64,000 nt of DNA from Lentisphaerae bacterium RIFOXYA12_64_32. GTDB taxonomy: Bacteria > Verrucomicrobiota > Lentisphaeria > Oligosphaerales > YB12-FULL-65-16. The stretch covers positions 1-64,000 of the forward strand of contig MHBL01000037.1 of NCBI GenBank assembly GCA_001803235.1, given 5' to 3'. The translations under genes were made by a program, and so were the position numbers. A model generated the notes under the pieces. It was not told the origin of the DNA. It made no database searches and saw only the letters and a program-made list of their open reading frames with translations. Position 1 is the first letter of the stretch. Each line of letters starts with the position of its first letter. This document shows, piece after piece, positions 16,648-23,608 of this stretch.

Positions 16648-18297
16648 TCACGGTTTTCCAAGGACCCGTTGCGCCAGCGTGTCGTCGCCGCCAAATTTGC
16701 GAAATTGCTCGAGCCAGTTCTCGGCCCACGTGGGGTCGGGATGCAGGTTTGGGAGAAACGCCGGACCGCAATCGGCGGTGGCCTGATGGATTTCGTCAAC
16801 GTAGCGGCGGGCTTTGTCCTGGGTCGGCTTGTCCTGAAAGACCTGGAACTGGTGGTTGGCCCAGAATGGGAACTTGCTCCCTTCCTGGTAGTGTTCCGGG
16901 TGCGCGTTGTAGGGGAAGGCAATGCACGCGCCATTCACGACGCAGCCTTCCGGTCCCCACAGTTCTTCCATTTCAACGCACTTCGCCTTAATGCGGCGAA
17001 AATCCTCCTGCGGCAGACGGTCGGTTCCGGCCAGATTGTGGAGTTCGCTCGGGTCGCTCTGCAGGTCGTAGAACTGTTCGAGTCCGCCGTTATAGGAGTA
17101 GACGTACTTGTAGCGGTTGTCGCGCAAGCAGACCCAGCGCCCGGCGCGCGTCCCGCACTCGGACCTCTGGTAGGCGCGGTCGCGCCGTTCGCTCTGTGGC
17201 GTCAGCACGGAGTCGCCGGCGAGGCGGTAGCGTGAGTGCGCCTTCTTGTAGTTGTAGTCGATGCCGGCGAGGTCGAGCGCGGTGGGCAGGATGTCGAGCA
17301 GGTCGACAAACCGCGTGTCGCGCGTCCCGGGCGCGAACCGTTTCGGGTAGCGGACCACAAACGGGATGCGCGCGGCGCTCTCGTAGGGCAATGCTTTCTG
17401 GTAGAAGCCCTTGTCCTGCAGCATTTCGCCATGGTCTGAGGCGAAAATGATCACCGTGTTGTCCATGAGCCCGGCGTGGTCGAGGTATGCGAGCACGTCC
17501 CCGACACTGCGGTCGACCATGGAGACGGAGGTGTAGTACGCGGCGCGGATTTGACGCCGCAGTTCCGGGCTGTCGTGGTCGCCGAACCAGTCGGACGGCG
17601 CGGCGTGGAACGGTTTCGCGCGCGACCGCGGGATCGGCTCCGGCAGCTCGACGTCGTCGTAATGGCCTTGCCACTCGGCGGGAATGTTCCACGGCGGGTG
17701 CGGCTTGACCCAGCCGCACATGAGGAAGAAGGGGCGCTTCCCGTTCTGCTTCAGGAATTCGACGGCGCGCTTGCCGACCCAGTTCTCGCCGTGGTGTTCC
17801 CAGGGCACGAGCGCGCACTGCGGGTGGTGGTAGACGTACGGCCGCACGCCGTGCAGGTTCTGAATATCTTCAAGACCTTGCGCCGCAAGATATTCAGCGT
17901 AAGCATCCTCGGCGCGGAAGTGCGGCAGTTCCTCCATCAGGTGCATTTCGTCGAAACCGTGGTGCCGGCGCGGCGGCAGGAAATGCATTTTGCCGACCGC
18001 AGCGGTGGTGTAGCCATGGTCGGAGAGCATCTGCGGCAGGGTTGGAATGCCTTCGTCGGTAATGGGCGAGCTGACGTTGTGGAAGTAGCCGTGGTCGCGG
18101 CCGGTCGTGCCGGTCATGAGGTAGTGCCGTGCGGGAACACAGACCGGGTTGGGCGAGTAGGCGTTGCTGAAGAGGCAGCCTTCGCGCACGAGCCGGTCGA
18201 GGTTTGGCGTCTTCATGTGCCGGAACCCGGCGGCGTGGATGGTGTCGTGGCGCTGCTGATCCGGGAACAGGATGAGGAAGTTCGGTTTTTCTGGCAT
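16648..18297 (-). CDS. Sulfatase (formylglycine type)
   Basis: A 549-aa alkaline-phosphatase-superfamily sulfatase. The active-site signature is NPVCVPARHYLMTG; the Cys (about residue 53) should be converted to formylglycine by an anaerobic or FGE-type maturase not found in this window. Metal site phrases are PNFLILFPDQQ at the N-terminus and VIIFASDHGEMLQDKGF near 290. No signal peptide is seen, so it may be cytoplasmic, acting on imported sulfated sugars or aryl sulfates. The GTG at 18309 overlaps the preceding aldo/keto reductase stop (GTGA) and is an alternative start; the ATG at 18297 is nearer the conserved sequence. The two genes form one operon. Confidence 0.9.
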   Translation of the reverse strand: MPEKPNFLILFPDQQRHDTIHAAGFRHMKTPNLDRLVREGCLFSNAYSPNPVCVPARHYLMTGTTGRDHGYFHNVSSPITDEGIPTLPQMLSDHGYTTAAVGKMHFLPPRRHHGFDEMHLMEELPHFRAEDAYAEYLAAQGLEDIQNLHGVRPYVYHHPQCALVPWEHHGENWVGKRAVEFLKQNGKRPFFLMCGWVKPHPPWNIPAEWQGHYDDVELPEPIPRSRAKPFHAAPSDWFGDHDSPELRRQIRAAYYTSVSMVDRSVGDVLAYLDHAGLMDNTVIIFASDHGEMLQDKGFYQKALPYESAARIPFVVRYPKRFAPGTRDTRFVDLLDILPTALDLAGIDYNYKKAHSRYRLAGDSVLTPQSERRDRAYQRSECGTRAGRWVCLRDNRYKYVYSYNGGLEQFYDLQSDPSELHNLAGTDRLPQEDFRRIKAKCVEMEELWGPEGCVVNGACIAFPYNAHPEHYQEGSKFPFWANHQFQVFQDKPTQDKARRYVDEIHQATADCGPAFLPNLHPDPTWAENWLEQFRKFGGDDTLAQRVLGKP

Positions 18298-18305
18298 TGG
18301 TTGTC

Positions 18306-19352
18306 TCACTCGATTCGGGAGTTCTTGGCGCTCTCGAAGTAGTCGGCGTTGGTGCCCATGGCGTCGCGCAGCGGGCGCGTGAGCGCCTCGGCCTCGACCA
18401 GCGTTTCGGCAGGCAACGGGCGTGCGAACGCCGCGGCGTTCTCGGCGACCTGGGCACCGGTACGCGCTCCGGCCAGGACGCAGACCACGCCTGGCTGGGC
18501 CGCCACCCAGCCCAAGGCCAGGTGGGTGAGGGGTACGTCGGCCCGGGCGGCAATCCCGCGCAGCCCATCCAGCGCGGCGAACACGTCCGTCTCGAAGCCT
18601 GGCCCTTCGTGCCGGGAGTCTTTGCGGTCACCGCGGAAGTGGCGGATCCGCGCCCGGGCGAAGGGCAACTCGTCGGCACTGTGATACTTGCCGGTCAGCA
18701 GCCCCTGGAGGAGCGGCATGTAGGCCATGACGCCGACGCCGTGCCTGGCGCAGAGCGGCAGGATGTCAAACTCAATGGCCCGGGCCAGAATGCTGTAGAA
18801 CAGTTGGTTCACGGCGATCTTTGCGCCGGTGGCCAGGGCTTCGCCAAGTTGTTTGACGCCGAAATTGCAGACCCCGATCTGGCGGATCTTGCCTTGCTTT
18901 TGAAGTTGCAGGAGCGTCGCGAAGGTTTCTGTCACGTTGGGTGGGGACGCAAGGATGGTTTCGTCCTGTGTGAACGGTTTGATCGCCTGGCGCGTCAGCG
19001 GCCAGTGCACCATATACAGGTCGATCGCATCCGTAGCCAAGCGTCGCAGGCTGGCGTCGCAATGCGCGCGCAGGGCCGGGGGATGGCAGGCCGATGGCGG
19101 CACTTTGGTGCCGAGGATGACATCGCCTCGGCATGTCCGGACGGTTGCGCCCAGCGCTTCCTCGCTGGCGCCGCTATTGTAGACCTCTGCAGTGTCGAGG
19201 TAGTTACAGTCGCGCGCGATGGCTTCCCGGACGACGTTTGCCTCGTCCTTCCGGTCCTGTGCGCCCCAGTAGGCGCCGCCGCCGAAAGACCAGCAGCCGA
19301 TGCCGAGCACCGGCAGTTCAAAACCTGTGATGGGACAGACGCGTCGTTGCAT
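18306..19352 (-). CDS. Aldo/keto reductase
   Basis: A 348-aa NAD(P)H-dependent oxidoreductase of the AKR superfamily with a TIM barrel. Catalytic residues appear as D and Y in NYLDTAEVYNSG, K in DVILGTKVPPS and H in DLYMVHWPLT. The C-terminal cofactor region contains VCVLAGARTGAQVAENAAAF. A ribosome site, AAAGGAG, lies 6 nt before the ATG. It is the first gene of a two-gene unit with the sulfatase, so it may reduce or oxidise a sugar released by desulfation, though that link is inferred from position. AKR subfamily and substrate cannot be fixed by eye. Confidence 0.9.
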   Translation of the reverse strand: MQRRVCPITGFELPVLGIGCWSFGGGAYWGAQDRKDEANVVREAIARDCNYLDTAEVYNSGASEEALGATVRTCRGDVILGTKVPPSACHPPALRAHCDASLRRLATDAIDLYMVHWPLTRQAIKPFTQDETILASPPNVTETFATLLQLQKQGKIRQIGVCNFGVKQLGEALATGAKIAVNQLFYSILARAIEFDILPLCARHGVGVMAYMPLLQGLLTGKYHSADELPFARARIRHFRGDRKDSRHEGPGFETDVFAALDGLRGIAARADVPLTHLALGWVAAQPGVVCVLAGARTGAQVAENAAAFARPLPAETLVEAEALTRPLRDAMGTNADYFESAKNSRIE

Positions 19353-19502
19353 GGCATTCTCCTTTGTTCGAGCGTGACTACGATTGCACGCAGAAGCGGC
19401 GAATGCAAGGATCCAAAGTCCCCATCCGTGAAGCGTCGGCGGCTCCCGGGCCGTTGCCGCCCGGTCATACTCGGCTGTGACTGTGCTGTCTGCGCCGGAG
19501 TC

Positions 19503-19516
19503 CCGCCTTCAGGCGG
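19503..19516. repeat. Short palindrome CCGCCTTCAGGCGG
   Basis: The same 14-nt palindrome as the stem of the element at 22502-22529, with a diverged flank. It lies 59 nt before the large inverted repeat at 19576. Confidence 0.6.
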
Positions 19517-19575
19517 AAGTGGCAGCGAGCTTCAGCGAGCGGTCGGCCGCACTGCGCCCCGCACACGCACCGACA

Positions 19576-19629
19576 GTAATGCGTCAGCGCCCCCGGCCGG
19601 TCCGCCGGCCGGGGGCGCTGACGCATTAC
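19576..19629. repeat. Perfect 25-bp inverted repeat (4-nt loop)
   Basis: The left arm starts GTAATGCGTCAGCGCC and the right arm is its exact 25-nt reverse complement, separated by TCCG. It would form a very stable cruciform or RNA hairpin. It lies 21 nt before the promoter of the Gfo/Idh/MocA gene. The last 19 nt of its right arm recur at 40-58. No T run follows. Confidence 0.85.
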
Positions 19630-19650
19630 CACCGACACGGCCATCCGGCA

Positions 19651-19678
19651 TTGCCAGGTGCGGCGGTGGCGGTATATT
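19651..19678 (+). promoter_or_regulatory. Candidate sigma70 promoter of oxidoreductase gene
   Basis: TTGCCA (19651-19656), 16-nt spacer and TATATT (19673-19678). It would give a leader of about 90 nt before the ATG at 19776. Confidence 0.5.
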
Positions 19679-19775
19679 CGATATCAGGACTGCTCCGGGG
19701 GCGTCGTGCCAGAGGATTCGTGGCGCTCCTGTCCAGAAGCATTTGGATGAGAGAGAATACCAGGGAGGATTGGAC

Positions 19776-20879
19776 ATGGCGGACGCGATTCGGATCGGGT
19801 TTGTCGGCGTGGGACAGATTGCGCAGAGTCACCTGCGGAATTACCAGAAGGTCAGTGGCGCGAAGGTCGTGGCGGCAACCGACGTCAATGCGGCGGCGCT
19901 GGACAAGGTCGCGGCGGAGTTCAACATTCCGAGCAAGTACACCGACTTCCACGAAATGCTGAAGCGCGACGATATCGACGCGGTGGACGTGTGCCTGCAC
20001 AACAACCTGCACGCGCCGGTGACGATTGCTGCCTTGAACGCAGGCAAGCACGTGTACTGCGAGAAACCGATGGCCGGCTCGTACATTGATGCGGAGACCA
20101 TGCTCAAGACGGCGCGGAAGCGGAAGAAGAACCTGCACATCCAGCTCAGTACGCTGTACAGCAAGGAGAGCCGCGTCGCCAAGACGTTGATCGACAATGG
20201 GCGGCTCGGGAACATCTACCACGCGCGGTCCACCGGGCATCGGCGTCGGGGTCGGCCATTCGTGGATGGATACGGCACGGCTTCGTTTGTGCAGAAGGAA
20301 GTGGCGGCCGGCGGCGCGCTTTACGACATGGGCGTGTACCACATCGCGCAGCTCCTGTACCTGATGGGCAACCCGAAGATTGAGCGGGTGAGCGGCAAGA
20401 CGTACCAAGAGACGGCCTTGGACCCGGCGCGCGCCAAACGCAGCGGCTACAATGTCGAGGAACTGGGGCTCGGCTTCGTCCGATTCGCCGGCGGCTTGAC
20501 CTTGGACATCATCGAGGCCTGGGCGGTGCACATGAACGCGTTCGAGGGTTCGTCGATTTTCGGCAGCCAGGGCGGTGTGCGCCTGGCGCCGTTCGGCTTC
20601 TTCACCACGGTCGAAGACCTGGCGACGGACAGTACCGTCGACATGGACGGTGCGTTGTACCGCTGGGCGAACGTCAAGGAAGTCGGCGATGTGTACGACA
20701 GCTCGCAGCACCACTGGATCGCCGCGCTGCAGAACCGGGTCGAACTGCTGCCGACCGCGGAGATCGCACTGAACACCATGCTGATCTCCGAGGCCATTTA
20801 CATGTCCGAGAAACTCGGCCGCGAAGTCACGGCCGCGGAAGTGAAGAAGGGCTCGGTGTCGACCGCCAAGAAGCTGTGA
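19776..20879 (+). CDS. Gfo/Idh/MocA family oxidoreductase
   Basis: A 367-aa NAD(P)-dependent sugar or inositol dehydrogenase-like enzyme. The N-terminal Rossmann fold begins IRIGFVGVGQIAQSHLRN (GxGxxA loop), with an acidic AATDVN at the end of strand 2. The family's EKP motif is seen in HVYCEKPMAGS (about residue 100). The C-terminal alpha/beta domain includes GGALYDMGVYHIAQLLYLMG, with the usual D and H of the active site. GGGAGG at 19763-19768 supports the ATG. Such enzymes act on keto or amino sugars, inositol or anhydro sugars. It probably has its own promoter and is followed by repeat family A, so it looks monocistronic. Confidence 0.9.
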   Translation: MADAIRIGFVGVGQIAQSHLRNYQKVSGAKVVAATDVNAAALDKVAAEFNIPSKYTDFHEMLKRDDIDAVDVCLHNNLHAPVTIAALNAGKHVYCEKPMAGSYIDAETMLKTARKRKKNLHIQLSTLYSKESRVAKTLIDNGRLGNIYHARSTGHRRRGRPFVDGYGTASFVQKEVAAGGALYDMGVYHIAQLLYLMGNPKIERVSGKTYQETALDPARAKRSGYNVEELGLGFVRFAGGLTLDIIEAWAVHMNAFEGSSIFGSQGGVRLAPFGFFTTVEDLATDSTVDMDGALYRWANVKEVGDVYDSSQHHWIAALQNRVELLPTAEIALNTMLISEAIYMSEKLGREVTAAEVKKGSVSTAKKL

Positions 20880-20973
20880 GGCAGCAGAGGTTTCAGGTTT
20901 CGGGTTTCAGGTGTCAGGGAAGAGGGGGGGTGTCGTGGAGGCGCGGTTCGGCGGCGGACGGTGCGCAGCACGC

Positions 20974-21090
20974 CAGTGGCGCGGGACCTCTGGGACCGCA
21001 GCATGGTGCGCAGGTCCGTCCCGGACCGAGGCCCTCGGCCGGGGACCGGCCGGCGCACTCCACTTCGGCGCGGGACGCGCCGAGCCACGG
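20974..21090 (-). repeat. Dispersed repeat family A, copy 3 (inverted)
   Basis: On the minus strand it reads GGCTCGGCGCGTCCCGCGCC to GAGGTCCCGCGCCACTGG with the central GGCCGAGGGCCTCGGTCC hairpin, closely matching 8815-8930. It fills most of the spacer before the NIF3-family gene. A degenerate run of GGTTTCA heptamers lies just upstream at 20887-20918. Confidence 0.85.
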
Positions 21091-21144
21091 CTACCGTCCT
21101 TGTGCGAGGCCGGATCTTCCCATACAGGGCGAAAAGAGGCCCCC

Positions 21145-21915
21145 ATGACCGTCCAAGACCTGATCAAGCATATCATCAAGCTCAAGGGCAGCGGGCTGAA
21201 CGGCGACGAAGGTGTGCTGTTCGGCGATCCGAACGCGGAGATTCGCGGCCTGCTGCTGTGCTGGATGGCGGACGTGGGCGCGCTGCGTGCCGCCGCCGCG
21301 CAAGGCTGCAACGTGGTGCTGTGCCACGAGCAGTTTTACTTCACGACCATGTTCGGTCCGCTGACGGCGCAGGAGATGTCGTGGCCGGCGAACCGCGCGC
21401 GGCTCGCAGCGGCGGCGGCGGGCGGACTGACTGTGTTGCGTGTGCATGGGTCACTGGACATGATCTGCATCTGGGATGAGTTCATTCGCGTCCTGGGTGT
21501 CGAGAATCCCACGCCTGGCACGGGCTGGAACAAGGTCTTGCCCATCCCGCGCACGACGGTTCGCGAGCTCGTCGCCAAGGTGAAGGCGACGTTCAACGTT
21601 TCCCACGTCCGGATGACCGGCGACCTGGACAAGGTCGTGTCCGTGGCCGGGTTCCCCTGGGGCGGGCTGGGTCTGGACACGAATGTCGGGTACCAGGCGA
21701 CGTGCGTGAACCTGGGCGCCGAGGTGCTGATTGCCGGGGAGTGCGACGAGTACGGGTTCAGTTTCGCACGTGATGCCGGGGTGCCGATGATCGAGACCGG
21801 CCATGCGCTGAGCGAGAACCCGGGCGTGAAACTCTTCGCCGCGCGCCTGGAACAGGAGTTCGCCGGACTGAAGACCGTATTCCACCCCGACACGAGCGCA
21901 TTCACCACGGTGTAG
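21145..21915 (+). CDS. NIF3/YbgI-like dinuclear metal protein
   Basis: A 256-aa protein of the NIF3 (GTP cyclohydrolase 1 type 2-like) family. Evidence is the N-terminal MTVQDLIKHIIKL, the VVLCHEQFY segment in place of the usual HHP metal ligand region, and the C-terminal LIAGECDEYGFSFARDAG followed by ETGHALSE, where family members carry the conserved GHxxSE metal ligands. The HHP site being CHEQF is a deviation; only one His is evident, so metal binding may differ. AAAGAGG is 5 nt before the ATG. Function in the family is not settled. It stands alone after repeat family A. Confidence 0.72.
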   Translation: MTVQDLIKHIIKLKGSGLNGDEGVLFGDPNAEIRGLLLCWMADVGALRAAAAQGCNVVLCHEQFYFTTMFGPLTAQEMSWPANRARLAAAAAGGLTVLRVHGSLDMICIWDEFIRVLGVENPTPGTGWNKVLPIPRTTVRELVAKVKATFNVSHVRMTGDLDKVVSVAGFPWGGLGLDTNVGYQATCVNLGAEVLIAGECDEYGFSFARDAGVPMIETGHALSENPGVKLFAARLEQEFAGLKTVFHPDTSAFTTV

Positions 21916-21988
21916 CGCCCAACGCCGTTTGGTGGCTCTGCCCCCAAAACCCCCGCCGGGGAATCATTGACTTCCCGGACCCCACATT

Positions 21989-22038
21989 GCGATTGCCATT
22001 TCCGGCGGCGGGCGTCCGCCGCCGGAAATGACAATCGC
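21989..22038. terminator. Large hairpin between convergent genes
   Basis: GCGATTG..ATTTCCGGCGGCGG pairs with CCGCCGCCGGAAAT..CAATCGC around a GCGT loop, about 21 base pairs with one small internal mismatch. Two more hairpins follow (GGAGG..CCTCC and GGGGT..ACCCC). It lies between NIF3 (+) and the surface-protein remnant (-). Confidence 0.55.
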
Positions 22039-22106
22039 CACTGGGAGGTCTGGAGGGCCAACGGTCCTCCAGCGGGGTATGGGGTGGAACCCCATTGTGT
22101 GCGGCA

Positions 22107-23027
22107 CTACGGACCGAGCGTGAGCGTTACGTCGCGCGTGGCGTAGACCCAGTAGGCGCGGCCCGTGAGCAACTGCCCGCCGTGCGGGACGGAACGGTAC
22201 AAGGCCGCGTCGCCGTCCCAATACCAGGCCGGGCCGGGGACTTGGCTCAGATCCGGGTACACGCAGGTCGCGGTCGGCGCGATCAGGTTCCAGCCGCGGT
22301 GCAAGACCACCGCGTAGTCGCGCAGCGGCCGGCCGCGCACGGTCAGGCCGCCCCGGACCGCAGTCGGCGCGTATGCCCAGACTCCCGTCTTGGCTTCGAT
22401 CGCATCCACTTGCGCGTAGCTGCCGCCGCCGTTCCCCTCCGCGATCACGCCCCACGCCGCAAGATCCCTTGGAGCGGCCGCGTCCTCGCGGGCCGGTTTG
22501 AGGCTCGTAGTCCCGCCTTCAGGCGGTCCGGATTCGCGCGGCACCGACTCGGTGTTATTCATCGCATTCGTGTCCGTGTCCCAGTACAGACTGATCGTGG
22601 CGCTACTATCCGGGTCTGAATCAATCCACGTGATGACGTACGTGTCGCCGGTGTTCAGCATGGTGTGCGGTGCGGGGTCCGCAAGCGCAATACGCGGCAT
22701 GGCATTCGCCGTGGTCGTCGCCTCGACAACCGGCGCTTTGACTTCCGTATGCCCGACCCAATCAGTCGCAATGCAGTAGAAGCTGTACACCAGCCCCGCC
22801 GTGCCAGGGTAGGTTGCGGAGTTCGCGGCGGTGTTGTCCAGCCACAGCTCCCACGGCCCGGCGTCTACCGACACATACACGTCGAACCCCGCGATCCCGG
22901 CGCCGCCGTCGTCGTCCGTGCCCGTCCACGATACCGGGATATCCGACGGCGACACTGCAGGCAACGCATTCACACTGCTCGTCGGCCCGTCCGCATCGAT
23001 GGTATTGAACCCTCGCGGCGTATCCAT
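22107..23027 (-). pseudogene. C-terminal fragment of a surface protein (FN3-like and beta domain)
   Basis: 306 residues from the first ATG, but the frame stays open upstream without a start or signal peptide, so the N-terminus is lost. Residues ~18-110 look like an Ig/FN3 domain (IPVSWTGTDDDGGAGIAGFD, ATDWVGHTE), ~110-160 is another beta segment, and the C-terminus (YAVVLHRGWNLIAPTA, AWYWDGDAALYRSV, LLTGRAYWVYATRDVTLTLG) is a module common at the ends of large exported proteins. A 28-nt palindromic element and a second GC palindrome (22477-22529) lie inside the frame and are translated as a GC-rich insert (GPPEGGTTSLKPAREDAAAP). A third element lies just upstream. Confidence 0.65.
22502..22529 (-). 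repeat. 28-nt palindromic element, type P (copy 2), inside an open frame
   Basis: On the minus strand GGA + stem CCGCCT-GA-AGGCGG + tail GACTACGAGCC. The stem differs from copies 1 and 3 by a compensatory G-C to C-G exchange, while the tail is conserved. Confidence 0.75.
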
Positions 23028-23048
23028 CGGCTCGTTCCAGTCGAAGCC

Positions 23049-23068
23049 AGCCCGCGTCCTCGCGGGCT
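23049..23068. repeat. 20-nt palindrome with TCCT/AGGA loop (type Q)
   Basis: AGCCCGCG-TCCT-CGCGGGCT. Identical to 53682-53701; a degenerate copy lies at 22477-22494. The hairpin at 44320-44343 has the same AGGA loop on a different stem. Confidence 0.75.
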
Positions 23069-23130
23069 TTGGGTGCCACTTGATCGGTGGAATTTTGGGC
23101 GGTCCCCTTTCCCGTAGCCACGCGTCACCC

Positions 23131-23158
23131 GGACCGCGTGAACGCGGAACTACGAGCC
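23131..23158 (+). repeat. 28-nt palindromic element, type P (copy 3)
   Basis: GGA + stem CCGCGT-GA-ACGCGG + tail AACTACGAGCC, preceded by GCGTCACCC as in the copy at 16565. Confidence 0.75.
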
Positions 23159-23396
23159 TTGGCTGGTCTCCGTGCTGGCCTTGGGGGCATTGCTGGGGCT
23201 CCCGGATTGCGTTACTCCCGATGGAAAGAAGTGTGCGGTGACGTGCATGGGGGAGCGTCGGTGCGTGTGTGTATTTACCCGCACAGGGATCTCTGCTTGC
23301 GGGCGGGTTGCGCTATGGTATTCCAGATAGCGATCTGGGCAGGTAAACCCACAGAGAGAAGGAGCGCTCCCGTGGGCACCTGGATACGCAGACGCC

Positions 23397-23518
23397 CGTT
23401 CGTAGTGTGCTCGCAGTGCGCAGAACGGCAGTGGTGCGCCAAAAGCACATGTGACGTGGCGCGGGGATGGTGTCTTGCCCGACGGACAGCCGCCGGGCTT
23501 GCGACACCACTACGAGCG
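23397..23518 (+). repeat. Dispersed repeat family C, copy 2 (MITE-like)
   Basis: 122 bp, CGTTCGTAGTGTGCTCGC to GCGACACCACTACGAGCG, with short terminal inverted repeats. It is closely similar to 12402-12521 and also sits just upstream of a plus-strand gene. The ACTACGAGC end matches the tail of the type P palindromes. Confidence 0.8.
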
Positions 23519-23608
23519 GGCTCGCGACCCCTGCCTGCCCAGGCGAGGCTGGATTCACCCGTACAGGTCGAAAAAGAAGAAGGCTACGAGTCGTAGAACA
23601 GTGGGGCC

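Noticed and set aside
18297-19775. Long plus-strand frame running into the Gfo/Idh/MocA gene from 18297
   Set aside because: The part before 19776 is antisense to the aldo/keto reductase and crosses a palindrome; ribosome site and family start are at 19776.
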